Assembly (NCBI RefSeq): GCF_905171765.1
Contig: NC_053392.1
Coordinates: 106,132,220-106,196,219, forward strand
DNA: 64,000 nucleotides
From: Bufo bufo
Lineage: Eukaryota; Chordata; Amphibia; Anura; Bufonidae
Reading direction: 5' to 3'
The notes beneath the pieces were generated by a model, which was not told where the DNA came from, searched no databases, and saw only the letters and a list, made by a program, of their open reading frames with translations. Below, one piece after another: positions 11,879 through 23,190 of this stretch (position 1 is the stretch's first letter; every line of letters begins with the position of its first letter). A program made the translations under genes and the position numbers.

Positions 11879-13070
11879 AACTTTTTTGGGAAAAAAAAAT
11901 TGTTTCCGTGTCTCCAAAGTCTGAGAGCCATAGTTTTTTATGTTCTCTAGTCTAGGGGACTGTTGGGGATTAGAAAAATTTAGTACTCCATGGAAGTGTG
12001 ATACTCCCTGAAGCAATCGATAACGCAGAGGCCCAGATGATCGGGGCAAGTGTCACATTGAGTGGTGGTGTCCTTCTGTATCCCCCTCTTGTGACACACT
12101 CTGCATCTTTTTTGGGTTCATCCCTTCTTTCCAGTATGGGGGACCACACCTGGAAAATGTTGGCCAGGGACGATCCGGGCGCCTCCAATTCCCGAGGTAC
12201 TCCGGCCTGCTCTTTCCTGGTCTGAAAAAATAAGGTCTTTGAGGACTGCCTCATAGAATTGGAGGAATGTCCCTGTGCTGCCAGCGCTTCGGGATAGTAC
12301 AAAAGAGTAGTACAAGGCAACCTGTACCAAGTAGACCACAACTTTTTTGTACCATGCCCGGCATGGCATTATATGGCTTGAGGGCTGGTGGTGGTGGGGC
12401 TGGGGGCAAGTGGCAGGGGGGTCTAGGGTCTCAAAGCAAAAAAATAATAAGTTTAGATAAAGTTTTTTTTTTTTTTCCTAACTTTTCCCTTCTATCCCTG
12501 CCTAATGGTGCCTCTCCCTCACTGACCCTAACCTACCTGGAGGCTGATGGGTGCAGGAGGGTGATGGGTGCCGATTGGGGGATCTCAGGAGCGTGGTGAG
12601 GACGGTGCTGCAGGGTGCTCGTGCAGAACAGGAAGAGGAGGGGAGAGAGGAGGGCAGGAAGTTTGAATCTCGCGCCTCTCTCCCCTGCACCAATCAGCAC
12701 CCTGGACAGCGGCCATCAGTACCATGGCCAGCACCGCCTCTCCAAATCTTCGTACTACGATTGGTGGTGTGTAATCACCGATCGCAGTCTTTTTCCGGTT
12801 CATCGGGTCACCAGAGACCCGAATGGACCGGAAACGCAGCAAACCGCAGGTCTGAATTGACTTGCGGTTTTCTGCGATCGCCGATACGGGGGGTCACTTG
12901 ACCCCCCCTGGCGTTGTGACAGGATGCCGGCTGAATGATTTCAGCCGGCATCCTGTACCGATTAACCCCCGCGGCGCCGCAATCGCATTTTAAAGCCATG
13001 ACGTACCGGTACGTCATGGGTCCTTAAGGACTCGGGAAACATGCCGTACAGGTACGTCATGCGTCCCTAC

Positions 13071-13870
13071 GGATGCACATTTTGAAACTAAATTTAGTGC
13101 AAGATATTTTCACAAATGGTGAAAAAAGAATGATGACAGTGACAAGGATAAGATATTTAGGAGAGTTACAAAGGGTTCAGAAGAGGACAATCAGATTAGC
13201 AAATAGGATGGAAGTTCTCTCTTATAATAAGAGGCTTTAAGAGGTTTTCCAGTTTTAAAAAATTTCCTTTAAACCCTTAGGGTTATTTGGGTCTCCCGAC
13301 ACCTCACATCCCCACCGATAATCTGCTCACTGCAGCCTCTGGTACTGGAACTAGCACTTTGAAGGGAACAGGAAGCCCAGCTTAGTTCAAAGTGTAGTGG
13401 GCATGCAAGGTTACTACAGCTCAGCTCCTACCCCTTCCCGCCATTGATATCTGTACAATTTAGACAGCTGATGGCCAAAAGCTCCCTAGGCTGTCAGCTA
13501 TACTTCACAATTCCCCCATACACATATCCCAGATAAAGACAATACACTAAAGTCTGCTCCTCCTGTATTAGGGTGCCTGCAAACGGTGTGGATTTGTGTG
13601 CAAAAAATCTACAAGAAATATGCACCAAAACCGCACATAAATCTGCACGATTATTGTGATATTGGTGCGTTTTTATGTGGCTTTTTGTGCAGATTTTCTT
13701 TTTATGTAAACAAACACATTGAAGCCTATGGGCAAACCCCTTTACAGAAGGTGCGGAATCACATAAACAATTGAAATACTGCTAATTCCTCAATCTGCTT
13801 GGCAGGTCAATTTCCACATGAAAGGAAAAAACAAAGCGAACATGATATTCGTCTAATCTAATTCTGGATT
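13071..13870. other. Unassigned interspersed sequence
   Basis: No convincing gene. About 13,133-13,240 (GGGTTCAGAAGAGGACAATC and neighbours) vaguely resembles the LINE ORF2 C-terminal region, but it is too diverged to call. The rest looks like ordinary intergenic sequence. Confidence 0.3.
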
Positions 13871-13871
13871 A

Positions 13872-14264
13872 CGCTGAAGTTTTTCTGTACAATAATCCAC
13901 GGAGTAAACTGCAGCAAGTGCAGTTATCCTGACCAGACACAAACAATGCACCAGAGTCTGCTCCTCCTGTATTATCATGACCAGACACAGGAGGAGCAGA
14001 CGCTGGTAAATTGTCTGTATCTGGTCACTGTACTGCAGGAGGAGCAGACTATGGTGTATTGTCTGTATCTGGTCACTGCAGGAGGAGCAGACTCTGTATT
14101 GTCTGTATCTGGTCACTATACTGCAGGAGGAGCAGACTATGGTGTAGTGTCTGTATCTGGTCACTATACTGCAGGAGGAGCAGACTCTGGTGCATTGTTT
14201 GTGTCTGGTCAGGATACCTGCACACTCTGCAGTTTACGCGTGGATTACTGTACAGAAAAACTTG
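13872..14264. repeat. Foldback minisatellite
   Basis: Left arm 13,872-13,970 and right arm about 14,160-14,264 are inverted copies (for example GAAGTTTTTCTGTACA against TGTACAGAAAAAC). The loop holds about five direct units of about 45-60 bp built on GCAGGAGGAGCAGACT ... CTGTATCTGGTCACT (13,985-14,215). The structure looks like a foldback element whose centre has expanded in tandem. Confidence 0.75.
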
Positions 14265-14429
14265 CCTGTTTCAAACAAACAATTCACCAGAGTCTACTTC
14301 TCTTGTGTTACAGTGACCACACACAGGTCCCATAGGTTATAGTAGATCTCCTGCATATAGTGCATATATAGTAGTATATCATATACTAGTATATGTACTA
14401 TATGCAGGATATCTACTATACATAGTGTT

Positions 14430-15114
14430 TTAAGTATCGTAGATTCCCTAACAGGGATGTTGGCATATGCCAGAGACTTTTGTAAGTCTTTCGCTGACAC
14501 TCTAGGATTCTTCTTCACCTCATTGAGCAGTCTGCGCTGTGCTCTTGCAGTCATCTTTACAGGATGGCCACTCCTAGGGAGAGTAGCAGCAGTGCTGAAC
14601 TTTCTCCATTTATAGACAATTTGTCTTACTGTGGACTGATGAACAGCAAGGCTTTTGGAGATACTTTTATAACCCTTTCCAGCGTTATGCAAGTCAACAA
14701 TTCTTAATCGTAGGTTTTCTGAGAGCTCTTTTGTGAGAGGCATCATTTACATCAGGCAATGCTTCTTGTGAAAAGCAAACCCAGAACTGGTGTGTGTTTT
14801 TTATAGGGCAGGGCAGCTGTAACCAACACCTCCAATCTCATCTCATTGATTGGACTCCACCTCACTCCAATTAGCTCTTGGAGATGTCATTAGTCTAGGG
14901 GTTCACATACTTTTTCCACCTGCACTGTGAATGTTTACATGGTGTGTTCATTAAAAACATTGTTACATTTAATTATTTGTGTGTTATTAGTTTAAGCATA
15001 CTGTGATTGTCTATTGTTTTGACTTAGATGAAGATCAGATCACATTTTATGACCAATTTGTGCAGAAATCCATATCATTCCAAAGGGTTCACATACTTTT
15101 TCTTGCAATTGTAG
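14430..15114 (-). pseudogene. Tc1-like transposon, 5' part only
   Basis: The outer inverted repeat ends near 15,114 (minus strand CTACAATTGCAAGAAAAAG). An inner copy of the motif GTTCACATACTTTTTC lies at 14,901. The transposase N-terminus starts at 14,746 (MMPLTKELSENLRL) and carries the paired-like helix-turn-helix DNA-binding region ([19 protein letters not shown], then [13 protein letters not shown]). Coding similarity ends near 14,430, so the DDE catalytic domain and the other inverted repeat are absent. A truncated, immobile copy inserted in the AT-rich array. Confidence 0.85.
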
Positions 15115-15200
15115 ATACTGTATATATAGTACATCTCTTTCATATAATGCATATAATAGTATATATAGTAGATCTCCTGCATATAGTGCAAATGCATATA

Positions 15201-16515
15201 CAGGGTGACCAACAAAAAAGTAGCCTCCCTCTAATATCTCCAAATCAAGATTCAATCAGTCTTAATTTTCCATAGCAACCAATCAGAGCTCAGCTGTCAT
15301 TTCTGTAGGAACTGAAAGCTGAGCTCTGATTGGTTGCTATGGGCATGATTTATTATTCAGTTTGATAAAAGTGGCCTATTGTGTCAGAAAGAATTGTGTC
15401 AGAAAGATCGTGTTCTTCCCGGAACAGCGACTAGTAATTGTGGAAGGCTATGTGCGAAGTAGATCGATTAAGAAAATGCAAGAGACCTTTGCCAACAAGT
15501 AACCAGGAAGAAAACCACCAGATAAATGTTGTATTCAGAGTCTGGTTCGGAAATGGCACCAAACTGGCTCTGTTGCAAACATGAAGAAACTGAGGCCACA
15601 TCGAACAGGACGGCTGAAGTTGTGCATGAAATTCAGGAGCGGATTGCAAGTAGTCCCCAAAAATCAACTCGAAGACTGTCTCAGCAAGTTGGTGTATCAG
15701 GAATGACGTGTCAGCGTGTGCTGAAATCTCTGAACCTGAAACCATACCGAATAACGTGTGCAGGACCTAAAAGAGTCTAACAAAGCTAAACATGTAAATT
15801 ACTGGACTTGGTTGCTGACTATGATTGCTGACAGACATGTCATGCTGGATGAAGCCTGGTTTCATTTATCAGGTCACGTAAATTCCCAAAATACGAGGTA
15901 CTGCTCCACTGAAAATACACATTTGACTCACGAAACACCACGTCACTACCAGAAAAATGGTGTTTAGTGTGCAGTGTCAGAAGCACGAATATTGGGGTGG
16001 CAATTTTCTTCAAATCAACTGTGAATAATGCAATTTACTACATCTTTGAACAGTTTTACAACCAACCAACACTGGAAGAAAAAAAATGTTCTGCTTTTTC
16101 CAACAAGATGGGACAACATGCCGCACCTCACGAACCTCTCTAGCACGGGTTCATGGACTGTTTACGGAGGATAGAACTGTGAGCAAGGGGTTATGGCCAC
16201 CACGTTCCCCAGACTTGTTCACATGCGATTTATATTCTGTAGGGAAATTTAAAACAGAAAATGTCCGATTATAATCCACATCCCCTGGATGAACTCAAAG
16301 AGAACCTCACAAATACCATCCGCAGCATTACTGCTGAAGAGCTGCAAACAGTATCAGCCGACCGAATCTGACGTGCCCAAAGACAGATAGACGGGACCAC
16401 TTTTAGCATCTTTTGTGACTTGCGGGAAATTGATAAAAATAAAAAATAATCCACTTGCTCGTTCATCCTGTCACAATATCTATGGAGGGGGGCTACTTTT
16501 TTGTGGACCACCCTG
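15201..16515 (+). mobile_element. Mariner-like element with unusual D-D-39-D transposase
   Basis: Element of 1,315 bp with TA duplications (15,199-15,200; 16,516-16,517). The terminal inverted repeats are CAGGGTGACCAACAAAAAAG at the left and its near complement ...TTTTTTGTGGACCACCCTG at the right. A subterminal hairpin at 15,272-15,343 pairs CCATAGCAACCAATCAGAGC with GCTCTGATTGGTTGCTATGG. The interior encodes a decayed IS630/Tc1/mariner transposase. Confidence 0.9.
15430..16420 (+). pseudogene. Decayed mariner-like transposase
   Basis: Pieces in several frames. About 15,430-15,600: N-terminal helix-turn-helix region resembling the DUF4817-type domain common in arthropod transposases. 15,526-15,780: SPQKSTRRLSQQVGVSGMT, a second helix-turn-helix. 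15,758-15,967: first catalytic Asp in VMLDEAWFHLSGH. 16,086-16,274: second Asp in FFQQDGTTC, and a third in WPPRSPDLFTCD. Between the second Asp and the Asp of TCD there are 39 residues, whereas classical mariners have 34 and Tc1 has a Glu. Several frameshifts make it non-functional. Confidence 0.8.
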
Positions 16516-16984
16516 TATAACATATGCATTATATGTAGGACATCTATAATATTGACTAGTATATGTGCCCTGCAGAAGATATAATATATATACTACTATA
16601 TGTTCACTCTGAAGGAGATCTACTATATACTAGTATAGGTGCACTATAAGCAGGAGATTTATAATATATGCTGTATGTTTAGTAGATCTCCTGCAAATAG
16701 TAGATATACATATATAGTAGGCCTCTTGTATATAATGTATATATAGTAAATCTCCTGCATATAGTGTAAGTGCATATATAATACATGCACTATACGTAGG
16801 AGATCTACTATATATACAGTATATATAGTAGATCTTCATATAGTATATATTTAATAGTAGATCTGCATATAGTTCAAGTGAATACATAATATATGCATTA
16901 TCTGCAGATCTACTATCTGTGGCATATACGTAGGAGATCTACTATATATACACAGTATAGTATAGTAGATCTCTGCATAATTGA

Positions 16985-18003
16985 CCACATGGGGATGATG
17001 GATCAGAGATCCATAGTTGCGCTGGGATTGGGATGCAGCACTCAGAGGACTGTAGACGGATGGGCAGGTGGACGGGAGGACGGGCAGCCAGGCAAGTCTT
17101 ACAGGTCGGGCTTGCTCAGCTGCTTCCCCCTTGGCTGGCGCACAGGCTGCCTGCAGTGTCTGCATGTCACTAAGCTGATTGGTGGAGCTGCAGTGAGTGC
17201 TGCTACTCCACCAATAAGCCAACAGTTAGCGCTGCAGTGCAGAAGAGAGGGAAGAGAATCGCTCCTCTCTCTCCTCATCCTCTGCCACTGAGGTGCTGTG
17301 GTAATGTGCAGCAGCAGCATTTAGGGCAGCATTGGGCCCCACAGAAATGTCGGGCTCTGGGCTGCCGACCCAAATTCCCCTATTATAATCAGCCATTTCC
17401 CCTACCTTAGTTTAGTATTTAAAAGAAAATCCATCAGGTTGTCTTTCATTGTATCAAACACCTTCCTTGTAGTAAGCATGGACTTCATCTCTGCATGAAA
17501 TGCACATGCAAAACGTTCTTACAAATATTTAAAATATTCAGACTGAAGTCACGCAGAGCTGACCATTGCTGGTTCAGACAACATGCAGGTACGTCTGTGG
17601 CGAGGAAGAGAGTCAAGCTGAAGTTCAATCATCCTTTGCTTAATCCCGATGAGAACATGAGATTTCTAGAATAGCACCTGGCCTTACACAAAGTCAATTT
17701 GTAGTATAATGCGTGTGTGTAAACCTCATTAGTAGTCACTTACGTAAGACCCAACCTTGAGCCTGGAGATCTCTTATCAAATAATGGATCACTACGTCAC
17801 CAACCTAATGTTTATTACATGTCGCTAACAGCCTATAAGCCAATTTCACATTGCTGGGGCAACCAAAGGCGTATACATATGATTCACCACTTTGTAGGAA
17901 AGAGAGAGATTGATATACCAGTTTCCCTGTTACAGCTCCGACTAGTCCACCGTCAGATGGTCACTTGGTCAGATACATATATATAGTGGAGTGAAAAAGA
18001 GTA
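16985..18003. other. Unassigned sequence left of the composite element
   Basis: No convincing gene. A short hairpin at 17,173-17,217 (ATTGGTGGAG ... CTCCACCAAT) lies in a GC-richer patch (17,000-17,340). The remainder up to 18,003 shows no recognisable feature. Confidence 0.35.
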
Positions 18004-18166
18004 GGTATCACAGGCAAACACCACTTAAACATAACTTTTAATTTTAATTCTAAAAAAGTAACTTGGTATAACTTCCTATAGCTCACAGGAAATTCAGTAC
18101 TATGTAGAATAGGAAATATATATCCCTAATCCTCTCCCTATTCCTATTGAGTCAAAAAAAAAATTC

Positions 18167-18392
18167 TCTTCTAAACTATAAAAAAAAAATACTATAGCAC
18201 TATATTAGTTCAATTGTAGTCTGTATGTGTATTTTACAAATATTCGCTATATTGCTATATATTCTTGTTTTAGAATATGACGAATATTCTAAAAAACAGT
18301 TATAGCAATATAGCGAATATTCGTAAAATACAATAGACTGTAATTTAGCTAATATAGTTCTATAATCTTTTTTTTATAGTCTAATTATTTTT
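18167..18392. repeat. AT-rich palindromic MITE
   Basis: About 225 bp that folds back on itself. The central arms read TATTCGCTATATTGCTATA and its complement, and the outer arms pair ACTATAAAAAAAAAA with TTTTTTTTATAGT. It lies immediately inside the left inverted repeat of the composite element. Confidence 0.65.
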
Positions 18393-18541
18393 TTTTCTTC
18401 TGAACTTCAGATTTGGAAATAATTTACACTATTAAAAATAAATATTAGGTGCTGTACTGGTCTGCTAATACAGAGTCCAAATGTGTGGCGACATGGGGAG
18501 TGCACCCCCGGCTGACATTGCAGTTACTACAAACAAGCTTT

Positions 18542-18877
18542 GGCCTCTTGCACACGACCGTATTTTGTTTCCGTGTCCAATCCGTTTTTTTTGCGGATAG
18601 GATGCGGATCCATTCATTTCAATGGGTCCGCAAAAAACGCGGACAGCACACTGTGTGCTGTCCGCATCAGTATGTCCGTTCCATTGCTCCGCCAAAAAAA
18701 TTGTGCATGTCCTATTTTTTTCTAGTTTGCGGACAAGGATAGGCATTATTACAATGGATCCACAAAAAAAACGGATCCGCAAAAAAAAAAACGGATGCCA
18801 TACGGGACGTCAGCCATTTTTTTTGCGGATCCGCAATTTGCGGACCGCAAAACACATACGGTCGTGTGCATGTAGCC
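18542..18877. mobile_element. Palindromic MITE, GGCCTCTTGCACACGACCGT family
   Basis: The ends are GGCCTCTTGCACACGACCGTA and its near complement TACGGTCGTGTGCATGTAGCC. Internal arms include GGACAGCACACTGTGTGCTGTCC and repeated GGATCCGCAAAAA. A related element with GGGTCCATTCACACGTCCGT ends is at 61,780. Non-coding. Confidence 0.75.
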
Positions 18878-18889
18878 TTTAGAACTGAC

Positions 18890-19937
18890 AGGGCATTAGA
18901 TAGTTTTAACCCTTCTTTGACTCACATTCACTTATACTATAAAAATAGTAAAAGTTAAGTTTTAGTATATGGGAAAAGTGAGGTTATTAGTCTAGTAAGG
19001 CTTTAGTTTGGTGATTTATGTAAACCCTTCCCAGATAGGGTCGTGTTTGTTTATTATAAACCCATAAAAATCTATCAGAGCAGGAAATATTGATCAGATA
19101 TTAAAAAAAAAGGAATTGCAGTGGTTATACTGATTAAATACGGTCTCACCCACAGGATTAAATGAGAATATTGACTTTACATACTTCATTTAAAACTGGT
19201 CCATATATATTACACATAATGGGGGAGTACTAAGGGAACCCCATATCAGTTGACCTTCTATCTGTGCATGTAGGATGGGGTAGGTTTTCTGCCCCAATCC
19301 TTCTTTTGCATGGATTCAGATATGTAGCGTGAAATGACTCCCCCTTTAATAATAGGGTATTGTATAATATTCTGCCCGGAATATTTATATATAGATATAT
19401 AATAAAATACTAAAAGTAACCTTCCATATATATCCTCTTTGATAATAGGTTTCCTTGTATGCCACATCTTTCTCTGAATGGAATTTGACAATTATGGCAT
19501 TGACCTAAGATGATAATCACTATTGTTGTTTCAAATAAAGTTGCGGCTGTTTTCTATACAGTGTAGTATTGACAGCCTAAGCAGTGGTCGTGATGCAATA
19601 GTGAGATGCGCGTCCTCCTTCTAAAAAGCGTGCTTATATACCATACACCGATCCATAGTAAGGACCGGCGTGCACATTATTTACATCGCTGCCCCCCCTT
19701 CTCTGCTACAGGGGCCCGAGGAGCATCGAGGCATCATGAATCTATGTACCAGGATGGCGATCTTACCATAAGAACCCCTACATTGATATGCTACATATGC
19801 ACAAGTATTTGGCCCTAGTGACAAGGCGAAAGACATGTTTATTAACATCTGAAACGTATTCATTCACTATCTGGCGCCATATGGGGGGGCCCCTAATAGG
19901 GCTTATTTAGTCATATTAGGGTATCATAGGCTGCTGA
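18890..19937. other. Core of the composite element, left part
   Basis: No long reading frame or known protein motif. This and 28,003-28,264 appear to be the transposon's own interior, separated by hAT-A. Confidence 0.4.
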
Positions 19938-20282
19938 TAGTGATGGACGAACATTGGCCGGGACGATGCGCGAACGCGATCAAATGTTCGCGAACCGCAA
20001 GTTCACGGCAGGCCCCATTCACTTTAATGGCAAGCGAACCTGAAAAACCTTTAGGTCATATTTTAAGCCACCAAATACTTACTAGAAGTGCACAAATCGT
20101 CTCCCAACATGGATAGTGACATATCAGAGGGGGATCAATGGCAAAAATTCCCACAAAAAATATGTATTTTAATCAGGGGCCATTTTTATGCATCTTAAAG
20201 GGAAACTGTCAAAAATGTGTCCTGCTGGAGGCTAGAAATTTTTTATTTTAGACCACAGGAATACAGGCCCCAAACATTAGGC

Positions 20283-21358
20283 CAGGGCTCGACAAATCCC
20301 AGGCGCCAGGTCGCCATGGCGACCAGGAATTTAGTCCTGGCGCTTGGGTATTTGTCAGCCCGTTTTTAAAAGGTGCCCGGGCGATGGGTGCGGAGCTGCC
20401 GTTCTGTCCGGAGTCAGCTCCGTCACAGCACACAATAGCAGAGACGCTGGCAGCAGGGAGGGGAGGGGCTCGGGAGGAGTGTAATCTGATCCTAGAGTGG
20501 AAGCTGCTTCTGCCAGCCCCTCCCCTCCCCGCCCACTAACCAATCAGAGCTGAGGCGGGGCAAGCACTAGCAGCTCTGAGCCCGAGTCACTGACACAAGT
20601 ACAGGAGGGAGTCTAAGTAAGAAAGAATCGAATGAGTCACAGGTTAAAAGAATCTAAAGATCCTACAGTTAGTGACTCATTCGATTCTTTGAGTTAAAAG
20701 AACAGTCAGTCAGACTCTAGAACAGTTTACACTGAGACTGTCACTGATGCTTTTGCAGTAGTGATAAGATTAGGGACAGGAGCAGAGATGAGAGAAGTGA
20801 CAGGACACAGTTTAGATTACAGTTTGAATTAACCCTTTAGGATCAAATTGGCTTCTCAAGGAGATGTATATGTTAAAGGCATCCCTTCTTCTGTCTCATT
20901 CAGTAGCTATAGAACTAAGGGTACTTTCACACTTGCGGCAGGACGGATCCGGCAGGCTGTTCACCCTGTCGGATCCGTCCTTCCGCTGTTTCGCCGGGCC
21001 ACCGCTCCATCCCCATTGACTATAATGGGGGCAGAGCTCTGGCGCAGCACGGCAGTGCATGGTGAAAGGCCGCCGGACTAAAAGTCCTGCATGTCCAACT
21101 TTTTAGTCCGGCGGCCTCTCACCGCGAACTGCCATGCTGCGCCGGAGCTCCACCCCCGTCCCCATTATAGTCAATAGGGTCCGGGGATGGAGCGGCAGTA
21201 TATGTAACATGGTATACAGCATTATTGGGGGGGCTCTATGGAGAAGTGGGGGGGGGGGCACTATGGGGGCACCTACTAGGGGCTTTATGACGCGGCTCCG
21301 CCTGGCTCCTAACTTTTTTAGCTGGCTCCTAGATTCCAAGGAAATTTGTCAAGCCCTG
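20283..21358. mobile_element. Non-autonomous hAT nested in hAT-A
   Basis: 1,076 bp with inverted ends CAGGGCTCGACAAAT / ATTTGTCAAGCCCTG and a perfect 8-bp duplication CATTAGGC (20,275-20,282; 21,359-21,366). No transposase. The target is one unit of hAT-A's own 3' tandem array. It contains a further foldback (20,918-21,200). A segment at 20,790-20,917 recurs at 60,420-60,555. Confidence 0.9.
20918..21200. repeat. Foldback MITE, fourth nesting level
   Basis: Begins GGGTACTTTCACACTTGCGG. The long inverted arms pair CCATTGACTATAATGGGG with CCCCATTATAGTCAATAGGG, and CCGCCGGACTAAAAAGT-type arms lie around 21,085. Non-coding. Confidence 0.7.
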
Positions 21359-22230
21359 CATTAGGCATTCACCGAACAGAAAACATCAAGTGATTATGTG
21401 GCCGGAGGTATATTAGACGGTCAATGATATCAATTTTACTGCAGGCCAGTGGACTACAGGCCCCAAACATTAGGCATTCACCGTACAGAAAACATCAAGT
21501 GATAATGTGGCTGGAGGTATATTAGATGCTCATTGGATATCAATTTTACTGCAGGCCAGTATGGAGTAAACATATGTTTAAAAGAACTAAAACTATAAAA
21601 TTGGATTAAAAACATGGCTAACAAAATCCCACATCTTGAATAAACCCCAAATGATAATAGCCGAAATTCGATAACATGTGGTCGTCATAGGTGTTGAATT
21701 TCTCCGAGGCCCCAACAATTAGGCATTCACCGGACAGAAAAGATCAAGTGATTATGTGGCTGGAGGTATATTAGACGGTCGATGGATATCAATTTTACTG
21801 CAGGCCAATGGACTACAGGCCCCAAAAATTATTCATTCACCGTACAGAAAAGAACAATTGATAATGTGGCTGGAGGTGCATTAGGCGGTCACCGTATAAC
21901 AATTTTACTGTTGGCCAGTTAGCTTATAGGCCCCAAAAATTATGCATTTACTGTACAGAAAACATAAAGTGATTATGTGGCTGGAGGTATATTAGACGGT
22001 CAGTCGATATCAATTTTACTGCAGGCCAGTACAAATACATGTCAAATACATATGTTTAAAAGAACTAAAAATATAAAATTGGATTAAAAACATGGCTAAC
22101 GAAATCTCCCCTCTTGAAAAAAAAAACAAATGATAATAGTTGAAATTCGATAACACATGGTCATCACAGGTGTTGAATTCCTCCGTGGCCCCAAACATTA
22201 GGCATTTACCAGACAGAAAAGGCCTTTTAT
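21359..22230. repeat. hAT-A tandem array on the 3' side of the transposase
   Basis: Units of about 110 bp (some about 250 bp) share ATTAGGCATTCACCG, GATTATGTGGCTGGAGG and ATCAATTTTACTGCAGGCC. About six copies start near 21,360, 21,470, 21,720, 21,830, 21,945 and 22,197. The nested element at 20,283 landed in the first unit. Confidence 0.8.
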
Positions 22231-22384
22231 GCCGCTGTACTTACATAAGACAGAAACCATTATTTGTTCTGGGTGGTGGCAGATTTGTGTGGGCTGGCAT
22301 GAGGAAATTCAATTAAACGTGGTCGCATCATGGCCTCGGTGTTGTGCGCTGTGACACGTCTGCTGTACATGCCAGTTACCAGGG

Positions 22385-23190
22385 GTAACGTGTGGTTGTC
22401 TGCATGTATGCTTTGCTCCCCTTCTCCTGGTTCCTCATCTCTCTGGTGCTGGAGGGGTTAACTACCTTGCTGGGTGTGGTCACTAGGTGCTTCTTATACC
22501 TGTGGCTTTTGGCCAGGAGTCAGTTGTACTCCATCCTTGGTGTGTGCTGGATTTATGCTCCTTGTCTGGTTGTTCCATCTTCCAGTGTGAGGGCCACCTA
22601 GTTGGACATTGATGTCTCCAGCGATGTCTTCCCATTCTATCCTCCATGTTCCCCTAGTTTACCTGTGTGGTTGTTCCGTGTGGGTTTATGTTCAGGGTTT
22701 GGTCTCGTCTTGTTGATGTCACATGTCTGGTCAGTTGGTGTTTTATGTCCGGCATGTATGCAAGTCGTACCCTGTTTGTTGTTCCTCCGGAAGGGGGCTC
22801 TATGGTTTCCCAGAGGGGTGAACCAAATGTCATGTCTGTGAGCTGTTGCTGGAGTGCTGGTTCCTGTGTGTCAGTACGTACTGCATCCATTTGGTGTTTG
22901 GATTGCAGTATGTTTGTATGTGTTCCAGTTTACCTTTGTGTGGTCTTCTGTTCTGCCGTCCAGCAGCTGCAGCAGGTAAGTTATCATGCCTTCCTGGGTT
23001 CTTGATTCAGTGGTTATCCCTGCCTCTGGATACTTACCTGCCGTTCCACTTGGCTTCCTTTCCTTGCTGATAGGCCTGCAGAGACTCCTGCTCTTCCGTG
23101 TCTTGGAAGAACAGGTTGTCTCTCCCCTGCTCCTATGTGTGGGATTATCAGGGCGACTCAGGGTTCTAGGTTTCCTGGGTATGAGCCTGG
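22385..23190. other. Unidentified insert replacing the hAT-A transposase C-terminus
   Basis: Transposase similarity stops at about 23,190, just after the motif PPSGS. What follows (GT-rich on the plus strand, with TGTGTGG and GTTGTTCC phrases) does not resemble transposase. It could be a solo LTR or another repeat. I could not find paired ends or a target duplication. Confidence 0.4.

Larger units (their letters stand above)
9063..13070 (+). mobile_element. Long TTAA-associated non-coding repeat, copy 1
   Basis: The left end is TTAACCCCTTAAGGACTCAG. Near the right end (about 13,000-13,070) are GTACGTCATGGGTCCTTAAGG and a second near-copy, GTACGTCATGCGTCC. I associate this family with frog genomes and read it as a non-autonomous DNA transposon using TTAA targets. 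No transposase is visible. Its interior holds three direct units of about 390 bp, starting near 9,575, 9,963 and 10,350, each with the phrases ACACCCCTCAAGGTATTC, GTTAACCCTTTAGG and ACACCCCATATGTGGTCGTAA. An inverted partial unit lies at about 10,870-11,220. A palindromic MITE interrupts it at 11,732-11,878. The family recurs at 35,980 and 39,196. Confidence 0.6.
14337..16985. repeat. AT-rich minisatellite, interrupted by two transposons
   Basis: Blocks at 14,337-14,430, 15,115-15,200 and 16,518-16,985 repeat the theme TAGTAGATCTCCTGCATATAG with TATATA runs (irregular unit of about 25-40 bp). The Tc1 fragment and the mariner-like element lie between them, so one array appears to have been split by TA-targeting transposons. 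Confidence 0.7.

Noticed and set aside
12551..12901. Several overlapping open frames in a GC-rich patch
   Set aside because: Overlap on both strands within the TTAA-associated repeat; explained by base composition.
17173..17217. Hairpin as a possible small RNA or terminator
   Set aside because: Arms of about 10 bp only, no flanking signals; a bacterial-type terminator is not expected here.
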